Numbered from the stretch's first letter, positions 26,553-36,647 are shown. The stretch: 64,000 nucleotides of DNA from Dyella thiooxydans (GCF_001641285.1 NZ_CP014841.1:3808501-3872500); one strand, 5' to 3'. Program-made: numbers and translations. The notes: generated by a model from the sequence alone, not told the origin.

Positions 26553-29500
26553 ATGAGAAGGACGCCATCGAAGGCATCGCCATCGTCGGCATGGCCGGGC
26601 GGTTTCCCGGCGCGGCCTCGGTGCGCGAGCTGTGGGACAACCTGCTCGCCGGCCGGGAGGGCATCACGCGCTTCGGGCCCGGCGAACTCTCGCCAGGGTT
26701 GCCGGCGGCGCAGACCCGGCATCCGCGTTACGTGCCGGCGCGCGGCGTGCTGTCCGATGCCGATCGCTTCGACGCCGGGTTCTTCGGCATCGCTTCGCGC
26801 GAGGCGGTGCTGATCGATCCCCAGCAGCGGGTGTTCCTCGAGCTGGCCTGGAATGCACTGGAGGACGCCGGTATCGACCCGGCCCGCTTCCCGGGGAGCA
26901 TCGGGGTCTATGCGGGCACCTCAAACAATACGTATCGGAAGCTGGTCGAATCGCGGTCCGATCTGCTGGAGGCGGCGGGCGAATTCGCCGCGGCGATCGC
27001 CAGCGAAAAGGACTACGTGGCCACCCGCGTGGCACATCGCCTCGATCTCACCGGGCCCGCGGTGAGCGTTCACACCGCCTGTTCCACCTCGCTGGTGGCG
27101 GTGGCGCAGGCCTGGTGGGCGCTGATGAGCTACCAGTGCGATCTCGCACTGGCCGGCGGGATAAACATCGTCGTGCCGCAGGAGTCGGGCTATGTCCCGG
27201 TGGATGGCGGCATCGAGTCGGAGGACGGGCATTGCCGGCCTTTCGACGCGGCGGCCACCGGCACGGTGTTCTCCTCCGGCGGTGGCGCCGTGGTGCTCAA
27301 GCGGCTGGCCGACGCGCTCGCCGACGGCGACACCGTCTACGCGGTGATCCGTGGCGTGGGCGTCAACAACGACGGTGGCGACAAGGCCAGCTTCGGCGCG
27401 CCCAGCGTGCGCGGGCAGGCCGCGGTGATCCGCCAGGCGCTCGACTGCGCGGGCGTCAGCGCCGCATCGATCGGCTACGTCGAAGGCCACGGCACCGCCA
27501 CGCCGCTGGGGGATCCGATCGAGGTCGCCGCGCTCGACCGCGCATTCGCCGAGGGCGGTGCCGCGCCGGGGAGCTGCTGGCTCGGCTCGGTGAAAAGCAA
27601 CTTCGGTCATCTCAATGCCGCCAGTGGCATCGCCGGACTGATCAAGGCGGCGCTGGCGCTGCACCACGAATGCATCCCGGCGACGCTGCATTACCGCACG
27701 CCCAATCCGCAGATCGATTTCGCCGCCAGCCCGTTCCGGGTGGCCGACCGCCAAGTCGCCTGGCCCCGCGGCGGCGAGCCGCGGCGGGCCGGCGTCAGCT
27801 CCTTCGGCGTCGGTGGCACCAACGCCCACGTCATCCTGGAGGAGGCACCACCGATGCCCGCGTCGGGGCCGGGACGCCGCCTGAACCTGTTGCCGCTCTC
27901 GGCTCGCGACGAGGCGGCGTTGCAGCGACGCGCGGAGCAACTCGCCGTGGCCATGGCGGACGACGATGCCCCGGCGCTGCCGGACGTGGCCTGGACGCTG
28001 GCGATGGGCCGGCAGCCTATGGCCGCGCGTGGCTTCGTGGTTGCCGCCGATGTCCACCAGGCAAGCGAGCGCCTGCCGCGGATGGCCGCGCACGTCGCAC
28101 CGGCGGAACCGCCATCGCTGGTGATGCTGTTCCCCGGGCAGGGAGCGCAACACGCAGGCATGGCAAGGGAACTGGCGGAGCACGAGCCGGTGTTCCGTCA
28201 TGCATTCGAGCGGGGCTGCGCGCTCGCCAGCAGCTTGCTGGGTGAAGACCTGCGTGCGTTGATCCTTCCGGCAGCGGAGGGCGAGGACGAGGCCGCGCGG
28301 CGGCTGGCCGAGACGCGATTCACCCAGCCGGCACTGTTCGTGGTCGAGTACGCGCTGGCCGAGTTGTGGGCGGCATGGGGCCTGCATCCGGTGGCGATGA
28401 TCGGCCACAGCATCGGCGAGTACGTGGCGGCCTGCCGGGCCGGCGTGTTTTCGCTGGAGGACGCGTTGCGGCTGGTGGTCGCCCGCGGCGCGGCGATGTT
28501 CGCGCAGCCGCCGGGTGCGATGCTGGTGGTGCGGGAGGACGCCGAGGCGCTGCGCGCCCGTCTGCCGCAGGGTGTGGAGATCGTCGGTTGCAATGCGCCG
28601 ACCCAGACCGTGCTCGGCGGCACCGACGCGGTCATCGACGCGTTCGCCGCCAGCCTGGCTGCCGGGGACGTCGCCTGCACCCGGCTGCGGGTCAGCCATG
28701 CCTTCCACAGCCACCTGATGGAGGGCGCCCTGCCGTTGTTCCGCCGGGCCTTCGATGGCGTCGTGCTGCACCCGCCGGAGCGGACTTTCTATTCCTGCGT
28801 CAGCGGCCTGCCGGTCACCGTGGAACAGGCAACCTCGATCGACTACTGGTGCCGGCAGTTGCGCGCGCCGGTGCGTTTCGCCGATGCCGTGCGCCATGTG
28901 CTCGAACAGGGCCCCGCGTTGCTGCTGGAGGCCGGACCGTCCCAGGCACTCAGCGGGCTGGTCCGCGGCATGCTCGACGGGCGCGGCAGCGCGGTGGCCA
29001 GCCTCGGGCCGGCCTCGCGCGCAGGCGACGCCCAGGAGCAGGTACTGCGGGCGCTCGGTGAATGCTGGTGCGCCGGACTCACCCCGGACTGGCAGGCCTT
29101 CCACGGCGAGGTGCCGCGGCGTCGTGTGCCGCTGCCCGGCTACCCGTTCCACGGCAAGCGCTACTGGGTCGAGCCGGCGGCGTCCGCACCCGCCGCCATC
29201 GACATGACACCGGCGGCAGCGACCAAGTCCGCGGCCTCGCCATCCCCGGAGGAAACCGCAAGCATGCCGTCCGCCGCACCTTCCCCGAGTGCCATGCCAC
29301 GACCGCTGCGACTGGCCGCCGAACTGCGCGAGCTGTTCGGCAACCTTGGGGGCGAGCCGCTGGATGCCCGGCACGACGCCGAGAGCTTCCTCGACCTCGG
29401 CTTCGATTCGCTGTCCCTGACCCAGGCCGCGCTCGCCGTCGAGCAGCAATATGGCGTGAAGATCAAGTTCCGCCGCCTGATGGAGGACGTGGACAGCATC

Positions 29501-32500
29501 GGAAACCTGGCAGGGATGCTCGACGCCACCCTGCCGCCCGACGCCCTGCCGCCGGCGGCCATCGCCGCGGCTCCAGTCCAGGGCCAGGCGGCGGGCGCAG
29601 CCATGCCGTCCACGCTGGCCCAGCTGATCCAGAACCAGATGGCGCTGCTGCAGCAGCAGAGCGCGCTGCTGGCGAGTCTGTCCGGTCAGCCGTCGGGCGG
29701 CCTGCCCGCCGGATCGGTCCCGGCCGCTGCACCTGCGTTGCCCGCCATGGCGGCCGACGAGTTCGCCCCGGCCAACCTGAAAGAGCGTCCGTTCGGCGCG
29801 TCCGCGCGCATCACCACCGACCGCCACGGTGACGTCTCTCCTGCCCAGCGCGCCTGGCTGGAGACCTTCACCGAGGCGTACTGCCGGCGTACCCGCAGGT
29901 CGAAGGACTTCGCCCAGCAGCATCGTGCGCTGATGGCCGATCCCCGCGTGGTGACCGGCTTCAATCCGCAATGGAAGGAACTGGTCTACCCGATCACCGC
30001 CGAGCGCTCGCTCGGCGCCCGGCTGTGGGACCTGGACGGCAACGTCTACATCGACCTGCTCAACGGCTTCGGCGTGAACTTCCTCGGCTACCAGCCGGCG
30101 TTCGTCACCGCGGCGCTGCATGCGCAGGTCGATACCGGCGTCGAGATCGGTCCGCAGCACCCGCTGGCCGCCGAGGTGGCGCAGCTGATCAGCGACATGA
30201 CCGGGATGGCCCGCGTCGGCTTCTGCAACACCGGTTCGGAAGCGGTGATGGGCGCCATGCGTGTGGCGCGCACGGTCACCGGGCGCAAGACCATCGTGGT
30301 GTTCCGCGACTCCTACCACGGCATCTTCGACGAGGTGATCGTGCGTGGTACCCGCACGCTGCGTTCGATCGCTGCGGCGCCGGGTATCCTCGCCAACGCG
30401 GTGGAAAACGTGCTGGTGCTGGACTACGGCACCGACGAGGCGCTGCGCATCATCGGCGAGCGCGGCCAAGAACTGGCCGCGGTGCTGGTCGAGCCGGTGC
30501 AGAGCAAGCATCCGGAGCTGCAGCCGAAGGCGTTCCTGCAGGCCCTGCGCGGTCTGTGCGACCAGGCCGGCTGCGCGCTGATCTTCGACGAGATCATCAC
30601 CGGCTTCCGCATGGCCCCGGGGGGCGCGCAGGAGGCATTCGGCGTGCGCGCGGATCTGGCCACCTACGGCAAGATCATCGGCGGTGGCCTGCCGTTCGCC
30701 GCGATCGCCGGCAGCGCGAAATGGATGGATGCGCTGGACGGCGGCTTCTGGCAATTCGGCGACGACAGCTACCCGGGTGCCGGCGTCACCTATTTCGCCG
30801 GCACCTTCGTGCGGCATCCGCTGGCGCTGGCCGCGGCGAAGGCCGCGCTGCAGTGGATCCGGGAACAGGGGCCGCAGTTGCAGGCCTCGCTCAATGCACG
30901 CACGCAGGACATGGTGGCGCGGCTCAATGCGCTCTTCGACGCGCGGCAGGCCCCGGTGACGGCGGTGGGTTACAGCTCGTTGTGGAAGCTGCGCGTCGAT
31001 GACGGCCAGCCGTTCGCCAGCCTGCTGTGGTACCGGCTGCGCCATGCCGGGCTGCATGTGTTCGAGCAGTTCAACTGCTTCCTCTCCGTGGCGCATGGCG
31101 ATGCCGAGGTCGAGGCTATCGTCGCGGCGGTCACCGAGTCGGTGGACGACCTGCTGGGCGCCGGCATGCTGCTGCCGCGTCATGCCGCGGCCATGCCCGC
31201 GCCTGCGCCGGAGATCGATCGACTTCCGGCCAAGGTGCCGCTCACCGACGCGCAGCTCGGGCGCTGGCTTGGCATGCACTTCAGCGACGATATCGCGCCG
31301 GCCTTCAACGAATCGACGCAACTCAGCTTCCGGGGTCCATTGGATGCCGATGTGCTGCGGCGCGCCTTCGATACGGTGGTGGCACGCCACGAAATCTTCT
31401 CGATGCGCTTTGCCGAGGACGGCAGCGGGCAGACGTTCGAACCGCCCGCCGCGGTGCGCCTCGAGTCGCTTGATCTCAGTGGTGACGCCGATCGGCAGCA
31501 GCGGCTCGACGCCTTCGTGGCCGAGCAGTCGGCACGCCCGTTCGATCGCCTGCAGCCGCCCCTGCTGCGCGCCTGGCTGGTCAAGCTCGCCGACCAGGAG
31601 CACACCCTGGTGATGGTGTCCCATCACATCGTGATGGACGGCTGGTCGCTCAGCGTGTTCCTGCGCGAGCTGGCCACGGGCTACAACGCGTTCCGCCAGG
31701 GCACGGCGCCGGCGTGGCCGTCGGCGGATGCCTGGCGCCGGTTCGTGCTGGACGAGCGCGCGCGCCGCGACGGCGCGGAAGGTCGCGAATCGCTGGACTG
31801 GTGGCAGGCGCAGTACCGCACGCTGCCCGACCCGCTGGCGCTGCCGCTGGACCGTCCGCGCGGGCGCGATGGCGGCTTCCGCGGCGCGACCCTGGGCGGC
31901 CATCTGGACGGCGACGTGGCCAGGACCCTGCGTGAGGCGGCGCGGTCGCAGCGGGTCACCCTGTTCGCGCTGCTGCTCGGTGGCTTCTATGCGCTGCTGC
32001 AGCGTTTGTCCGGACAGGACGACCTGGTCTGCGGCATCCCCTTCGCCGGGCAGGCGGTGAGTCGTTACGGCCAGACGGTCGGCGATGCGGACAACACGTT
32101 GCCGCTGCGCATGGCGGTGGATCCGGACGAGTCGTTCGGTGCGCTGGTCAAGCGCGTGCAGGGCCGCCTGCTGGACGCCGGCGAGCACCAGGACGTCTCG
32201 ATCGCCCGCATCGCGCAGGCGCTGAAGCTGCCGCGCGACACCGGACGCCTGCCGTTGGCGGAGGTGCTGTTCAACTTCAATCCGGCGGTGGCGGATACGC
32301 CTTGGGATGGTGTTGCGGTGACCCACGGGGACCTGCCCAAGCGCCACATGAACTGGGACATCGAGTTCCATTTCACCGAGCACGAAGGGCGGCTGGACTT
32401 CCTGTTCCACTACAACCCGGGCCTGTTCGACGCGGCGACGATCGAACGCTGGAGCGGCTACCTGGGCGGGATCCTGCGCCAGGGTGCGGCGCGACCGGAG

Positions 32501-34432
32501 CAGGCCGTCGGCGACTTCGTGCTGATGGACGAAGCCGAGCGCCGCCGGGTGCTGGAAGGCTGGAACGACACCGACGCGCCGCTGGACCGGCGGCAGTCCC
32601 TGGTCGAGCTGATCGGTGCGACCATGCGCGAGCATCCGTTCCGCACCGCGGTGAGCGGCAGCGGCATTTCGGTGGACTACGCCGGCCTCGACGCCGCCTC
32701 GCGTGCGCTGGCGCTGGCGCTGGGGCGACGCGGCATCGGTCGCGGCGACTACGTCGGCGTGTGCGTGCCGCGCACCGTGGACATGCTGGTGGCGGTGCTC
32801 GGCGTCCTGCGCAGCGGCGCCGCCTACGTGCCGCTGGATCCGGAGTTTCCGCCCGAGCGGCTGCGTTACATGGCGGACAAGGCCGCTGTCCGCTCGATCC
32901 TTTGCGGACCGGCCGCGGCCGTGCCGGAGGTATTGAGGCAGGGGGCACAACTGCTGGAGGTGACGCAGCTGATGCGCGAGCCGGACGACGGCGGCGAACT
33001 GCCGGCGGTCCACGGCGACGATCAGGCCTATGTGCTGTTCACTTCCGGCTCGACCGGCCAGCCCAAGGGCGTGCGCATCCTGCACCGGAACCTGGTGAAC
33101 TTCCTGCGCTCGATGCAGCGCGATCCGGGGTTCGCCACCGCCGACGTGCTCTGCGCGGTGACCACGCTCTCGTTCGATATCGCCGGCCTGGAGATGTACC
33201 TGCCACTGATCTGCGGTGGCCAGGTGGTGGTGGCCACCGAGGCCGATCACCGCGACCCGCAGGCCTTGTGCGAGCTGATCGAGCGCAGCGGCTGCACCGT
33301 GCTGCAGACCACACCGTCGCTGCTCAAGCTGGTGGAGGAGATCGGTTACGACAGCGTCTTCGCCGGGCTGCGCCTGCTGGTCGGTGGCGAGGCATTGCCG
33401 CTGGCGCTGGCGCGCTCGCTCGCTGCGCGTTGCCGTGGCATGTGGAATCTGTACGGTCCCACCGAGACCACGATCTGGTCCACGGTGGCACCGATCGAAG
33501 CGGGCGTGGAGGTGGTGCCGCTGGGCCGGCCGATCGCCAACACGCGGATCTACGTGCTCGACCGCCGTGGCCAGCCGGTGCCGCCCGGGGTGATCGGGGA
33601 GATCATGATCGCCGGCGACGGCGTGGCCGATGGTTACCTGGGAGAGCCCGCGCTGACCGCCCAGCGCTTCGTGCCCGAGTCGTTCCACGCCGGCGACGGG
33701 CGCATGTACCGCACCGGCGACCTGGGCGCCTGGCGCGACGGCGTGCTGTATTTCCACGGCCGCGTCGACCATCAGATCAAGATCCGTGGCTTCCGCATCG
33801 AACCGGGCGACATCGAGGCGGTGGCCGGCGCCGATCCGTCGGTGCGCGAATGCGTGGTGGTGGCGCATCGCTTCGGGGACAACGATCTGCGCCTGGTGCT
33901 CTATGCAGTGGTCGACGGCGATCGGCTGGAGGTGTCCGAGCGCCTGCGCGGCACGCTGCGCGAGAAGCTGCCCGCCTACATGGTGCCGCAGCTGGTGGAG
34001 GTGCTGGACCGGTTGCCGAAGACCGCCAACGGCAAGATCGACCGGAAAGCCCTGCCGGCGCCGACGGCAGCGATCGAGTCGCCGGCGGTCGATGCCGCAC
34101 CGGCGGTGTTCGACGATGCCCGCCAGGCCTATCTGGCCTCGTTGTGGCGCGAACTGATCGGTGCACCGACCGTGCGGGCCAGCGACAACTTCTTCGATGT
34201 CGGTGGCCATTCGCTGCTTGCGGTGGCTTTCACCACGCGCGTGCAGCGCGAGACAGGGGTGCGCATCAACCTGCTCGACGTGGCGACCAGTACGCTGGCG
34301 GCGCTGGCCGCGGCACTGCCGGAGCCGGCGGAAGCGGCCGAGGCGTCCCCCGAAGCGCAGGACAGCTCGCTTCGCGCGCGGATGTCGCGCCTGTTCGGGC
34401 GCTCCAGAGACGGTGGGAAGCACGGTCGATGA
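26549..34432 (+). CDS. Hybrid PKS-NRPS with embedded aminotransferase (KS-AT-ACP-AmT-C-A-PCP)
   Basis: A 2627-residue megasynthase. KS about 7-430 with catalytic Cys178 (TACSTS), His314 and His354. AT about 525-815 with Ser621 (GHSIGEY) and HAFH at 717-720, which predicts malonyl-CoA. ACP with Ser954 (LGFDSLS). Class III PLP aminotransferase about 1090-1535 with Lys1375 (TYGKIIGGGLPFA). Condensation domain about 1560-1995 with HHIVMDG at 1692-1698. Adenylation domain about 2024-2504 whose pocket positions read D-I-L-Q-L-G-L-I-W, the glycine code. PCP with Ser2555 (DVGGHSLLA). There is no KR, DH, ER or thioesterase. The predicted action is to extend a starter by two carbons, aminate the beta-keto group and join it to glycine. 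The order ACP-AmT-C-A-PCP recalls iturin/mycosubtilin synthetases. ATGA overlaps on both sides. Confidence 0.93.
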   Translation: MNEKDAIEGIAIVGMAGRFPGAASVRELWDNLLAGREGITRFGPGELSPGLPAAQTRHPRYVPARGVLSDADRFDAGFFGIASREAVLIDPQQRVFLELAWNALEDAGIDPARFPGSIGVYAGTSNNTYRKLVESRSDLLEAAGEFAAAIASEKDYVATRVAHRLDLTGPAVSVHTACSTSLVAVAQAWWALMSYQCDLALAGGINIVVPQESGYVPVDGGIESEDGHCRPFDAAATGTVFSSGGGAVVLKRLADALADGDTVYAVIRGVGVNNDGGDKASFGAPSVRGQAAVIRQALDCAGVSAASIGYVEGHGTATPLGDPIEVAALDRAFAEGGAAPGSCWLGSVKSNFGHLNAASGIAGLIKAALALHHECIPATLHYRTPNPQIDFAASPFRVADRQVAWPRGGEPRRAGVSSFGVGGTNAHVILEEAPPMPASGPGRRLNLLPLSARDEAALQRRAEQLAVAMADDDAPALPDVAWTLAMGRQPMAARGFVVAADVHQASERLPRMAAHVAPAEPPSLVMLFPGQGAQHAGMARELAEHEPVFRHAFERGCALASSLLGEDLRALILPAAEGEDEAARRLAETRFTQPALFVVEYALAELWAAWGLHPVAMIGHSIGEYVAACRAGVFSLEDALRLVVARGAAMFAQPPGAMLVVREDAEALRARLPQGVEIVGCNAPTQTVLGGTDAVIDAFAASLAAGDVACTRLRVSHAFHSHLMEGALPLFRRAFDGVVLHPPERTFYSCVSGLPVTVEQATSIDYWCRQLRAPVRFADAVRHVLEQGPALLLEAGPSQALSGLVRGMLDGRGSAVASLGPASRAGDAQEQVLRALGECWCAGLTPDWQAFHGEVPRRRVPLPGYPFHGKRYWVEPAASAPAAIDMTPAAATKSAASPSPEETASMPSAAPSPSAMPRPLRLAAELRELFGNLGGEPLDARHDAESFLDLGFDSLSLTQAALAVEQQYGVKIKFRRLMEDVDSIGNLAGMLDATLPPDALPPAAIAAAPVQGQAAGAAMPSTLAQLIQNQMALLQQQSALLASLSGQPSGGLPAGSVPAAAPALPAMAADEFAPANLKERPFGASARITTDRHGDVSPAQRAWLETFTEAYCRRTRRSKDFAQQHRALMADPRVVTGFNPQWKELVYPITAERSLGARLWDLDGNVYIDLLNGFGVNFLGYQPAFVTAALHAQVDTGVEIGPQHPLAAEVAQLISDMTGMARVGFCNTGSEAVMGAMRVARTVTGRKTIVVFRDSYHGIFDEVIVRGTRTLRSIAAAPGILANAVENVLVLDYGTDEALRIIGERGQELAAVLVEPVQSKHPELQPKAFLQALRGLCDQAGCALIFDEIITGFRMAPGGAQEAFGVRADLATYGKIIGGGLPFAAIAGSAKWMDALDGGFWQFGDDSYPGAGVTYFAGTFVRHPLALAAAKAALQWIREQGPQLQASLNARTQDMVARLNALFDARQAPVTAVGYSSLWKLRVDDGQPFASLLWYRLRHAGLHVFEQFNCFLSVAHGDAEVEAIVAAVTESVDDLLGAGMLLPRHAAAMPAPAPEIDRLPAKVPLTDAQLGRWLGMHFSDDIAPAFNESTQLSFRGPLDADVLRRAFDTVVARHEIFSMRFAEDGSGQTFEPPAAVRLESLDLSGDADRQQRLDAFVAEQSARPFDRLQPPLLRAWLVKLADQEHTLVMVSHHIVMDGWSLSVFLRELATGYNAFRQGTAPAWPSADAWRRFVLDERARRDGAEGRESLDWWQAQYRTLPDPLALPLDRPRGRDGGFRGATLGGHLDGDVARTLREAARSQRVTLFALLLGGFYALLQRLSGQDDLVCGIPFAGQAVSRYGQTVGDADNTLPLRMAVDPDESFGALVKRVQGRLLDAGEHQDVSIARIAQALKLPRDTGRLPLAEVLFNFNPAVADTPWDGVAVTHGDLPKRHMNWDIEFHFTEHEGRLDFLFHYNPGLFDAATIERWSGYLGGILRQGAARPEQAVGDFVLMDEAERRRVLEGWNDTDAPLDRRQSLVELIGATMREHPFRTAVSGSGISVDYAGLDAASRALALALGRRGIGRGDYVGVCVPRTVDMLVAVLGVLRSGAAYVPLDPEFPPERLRYMADKAAVRSILCGPAAAVPEVLRQGAQLLEVTQLMREPDDGGELPAVHGDDQAYVLFTSGSTGQPKGVRILHRNLVNFLRSMQRDPGFATADVLCAVTTLSFDIAGLEMYLPLICGGQVVVATEADHRDPQALCELIERSGCTVLQTTPSLLKLVEEIGYDSVFAGLRLLVGGEALPLALARSLAARCRGMWNLYGPTETTIWSTVAPIEAGVEVVPLGRPIANTRIYVLDRRGQPVPPGVIGEIMIAGDGVADGYLGEPALTAQRFVPESFHAGDGRMYRTGDLGAWRDGVLYFHGRVDHQIKIRGFRIEPGDIEAVAGADPSVRECVVVAHRFGDNDLRLVLYAVVDGDRLEVSERLRGTLREKLPAYMVPQLVEVLDRLPKTANGKIDRKALPAPTAAIESPAVDAAPAVFDDARQAYLASLWRELIGAPTVRASDNFFDVGGHSLLAVAFTTRVQRETGVRINLLDVATSTLAALAAALPEPAEAAEASPEAQDSSLRARMSRLFGRSRDGGKHGR

Positions 34433-35556
34433 CTTATCTGCACGGGCTGTTCTGGCTATGTGCCCTGGCGCTGGGGCACACCTTCGTTGGCTACCCGGCC
34501 TGGGTGGTGGCGAAGGCACGCTGGGGCCCGCGCCCGGTGCGCCGCGGCGAGTGGACGCCGACGGTATCGATCGTCGTTGCCGTTCACAACGCCGGGGCAC
34601 AGGCGGAGGCGCGGTTGGCCAATCTCGCCGCGCTGGACTATCCGCCGGGTCTGATCGACATCGTGGTGGTCTGCGATGGCTGCGAGGACGACTCGGCCGA
34701 GCGCTGCCGACGCTTCGGCGACGAGCGGGTGCGCGTGCTGGAGTTCGTCCGGCGACGCGGCAAGGCGGCGTGTCTCAACGACGCCATCGCGGCGGCCCGC
34801 GGCGAGGTGCTGCTGATGCTCGACGTGCGCCAGCGCCTGGAGCCCCAGGCGCTGCGCGAGCTGGTCGCCAACCTCGCCGATCCGGAGGTGGGTGTGGTCG
34901 GCGGCGAGCTGTGTTTCGAGGATCCGGAGACGGGCTTCGCGCGCAGCGTGGATGCCTACTGGCGTTACGAGACCCTGATCCGACGCAGCGAGAGCACATC
35001 CGGCTCGATGATCGGAGTCAGCGGAGCGCTGTACGCGATGCGCCGCGAGGTGTTCCAGCCGCTGCCGGAGGGGACGGTACTCGACGACGTGCTGGTGCCG
35101 ATGCGCGCCGCCCGCGCCGGCTGGCGCGTGGTGTTCGAGCCGGGTGCCCGAGCCTGGGACCGGCCGTCGACCGAGCCGGTGCAGGAGCAGCGTCGCAAGA
35201 TCCGCACCCTGGCGGGCAATTTCCAGCTGGTGCAGCTGTCTCCCTGGCTGCTGCGGCCCGGGCGCAATCCGCTGTGGTTCCGCTTCGTCAGTCACAAGCT
35301 GCTGCGCCTGGCCGCGCCGTGGATGGTCCTGCTGCTGGGTCTGACCGCCGCCGTACTGGCCACGCGGCATGTGTGGTGCGCGCTGACCCTGGTGGCATTG
35401 CTTGCCGGAGTGGCCATGGTGCTGGCGTCGCGTCTGCTGCCGGTGCTGGGTCGCTGGTTGCCGGTGCGCCTGAGTGTGGCCTTCTTCTACATGAACGCGT
35501 ACGCGGCACTGGCCCTGCTGACCTTCGCCCGCAACCGGCGCCTGCACCTATGGTGA
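34429..35556 (+). CDS. Glycosyltransferase family 2, membrane
   Basis: A 375-residue processive-type GT2. One N-terminal helix, then the GT-A domain: TVSIVVAVHNAG, IVVVCDGCEDDS (first Asp), GKAACLNDAI, LLMLDVRQRLEP (DxR in place of the usual DxD), GSMIGVSGALYAMRREVF, and EQRRKIRTLAGNFQ in the position of the QxxRW motif. Two to three C-terminal helices follow. It lies directly after the hybrid synthase with an ATGA overlap. Donor and acceptor are unknown. The DVR variant may affect metal binding. Confidence 0.87.
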   Translation: MTYLHGLFWLCALALGHTFVGYPAWVVAKARWGPRPVRRGEWTPTVSIVVAVHNAGAQAEARLANLAALDYPPGLIDIVVVCDGCEDDSAERCRRFGDERVRVLEFVRRRGKAACLNDAIAAARGEVLLMLDVRQRLEPQALRELVANLADPEVGVVGGELCFEDPETGFARSVDAYWRYETLIRRSESTSGSMIGVSGALYAMRREVFQPLPEGTVLDDVLVPMRAARAGWRVVFEPGARAWDRPSTEPVQEQRRKIRTLAGNFQLVQLSPWLLRPGRNPLWFRFVSHKLLRLAAPWMVLLLGLTAAVLATRHVWCALTLVALLAGVAMVLASRLLPVLGRWLPVRLSVAFFYMNAYAALALLTFARNRRLHLW

Positions 35557-36647
35557 GCGTCCGCAAGGTGATTCCCTGGCGCGGCGACCTGCGGGTGCGG
35601 CTGGGCACGTGGTGCTATCGGACCGGGTTGCTGGGGCCGCTGCGCCAGGTGCGCGGCTGGCGGATCCGGGACCTGCGCATCCTCGCCTACCACCGCGTGC
35701 TGACCTTGGCCGACCCGGAGCTTTTCGAGTTCGACCTCGAAGTTGTCAGTGCCTCGGCCGAGCGCTTTCGCGAGCAGATGCTGCTGCTCAGGCGCAAGTT
35801 CCACCCGATCTCGCTGGGCGAGGTGGTCAGGCGCATCGAGGCCGGTCAGCCGATGCCCCGCAATGCGGTGGCGGTGACATTCGACGACGGTTACGACGAC
35901 AACTACCGTGTCGCGTTCCCGATCCTGCGCGAGCTCGGCGTGCCGGCCACCTTTTTCGTCTCCACCGGTCACGTCGACGACGGCCTGCCGTTTGCCTATG
36001 ACTGGTTGGCGCACATGGTGCTGCGTTCCACCGAGCCGCGCCTGCAACTGCCCGAGGTGGGCCTGGACGTGCGGCTGCCGGCGCGCCGGGATCTGCGGCG
36101 CAAGCTGGTCGAGAACCTGCTCGACCGGTTGAAGAGTCTCGACGATGCCGCGCAGGCCGCGTTGATCACCGGGCTGGAGAAGGCCTGGAACATGCCGCGT
36201 GACCGCGTGGTGGCGGATTGCCGTCCGATGGGCTGGTCGCAGCTGCGCGAGATGCATCAGGCCGGTTTCGAGATCGGGTCGCACGGGGTCACCCATCGCA
36301 TGCTGGCCAAGCTGCCGCAGGAAGAGCTGGAGTGGGAGTTGTTCGAGTCCCACCGGGTGCTGGAGCGCGAGCTGGGAAGCGCCCCGAGCCTGTTGTCGTA
36401 CCCCGTGGGTGGCGATCGTGCGTTCGACGCACGGGTGATCCAGGCGTCCCGCGCCGCGGGATACCGGCTCGCCTGCAGCTACATCAGCGGTACCAACCCC
36501 GACCCCGCGGTCAACCGCTACGCCCTTTACCGGTTACCGGTGGAGCGCCAGATGGGCCCAGGCTGGTTCGCCGCCATGGTTTCGCTTCCCGGCCTGATGG
36601 CTTACCCCACGGCCCGTCGTACCGGCGCTTCCGCCGGGGAGTCCTGA
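35550..36647 (+). CDS. Polysaccharide deacetylase family protein (NodB fold)
   Basis: A 365-residue CE4-type protein. LRILAYHRVL near the N-terminus, VAVTFDDGYDDNY (catalytic Asp and metal Asp), TFFVSTGHVDDG, and FEIGSHGVTHRML with the metal-binding His pair. LSYPVGG is motif 4. The fold is extended by a helical insert between motifs 1 and 2. No signal peptide is obvious. It overlaps the GT2 gene by 7 bases. It could remove N-acetyl groups from the repeat unit, which would free amines for other substituents. Confidence 0.88.
   Translation: MVSVRKVIPWRGDLRVRLGTWCYRTGLLGPLRQVRGWRIRDLRILAYHRVLTLADPELFEFDLEVVSASAERFREQMLLLRRKFHPISLGEVVRRIEAGQPMPRNAVAVTFDDGYDDNYRVAFPILRELGVPATFFVSTGHVDDGLPFAYDWLAHMVLRSTEPRLQLPEVGLDVRLPARRDLRRKLVENLLDRLKSLDDAAQAALITGLEKAWNMPRDRVVADCRPMGWSQLREMHQAGFEIGSHGVTHRMLAKLPQEELEWELFESHRVLERELGSAPSLLSYPVGGDRAFDARVIQASRAAGYRLACSYISGTNPDPAVNRYALYRLPVERQMGPGWFAAMVSLPGLMAYPTARRTGASAGES

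Noticed and set aside
26921-34600. A 2559-codon open frame antisense to the hybrid synthase
   Set aside because: It mirrors the codon bias of the real gene in very GC-rich DNA. Its translation is Arg/His/Gln-rich without domains, while the sense strand has seven recognisable domains.
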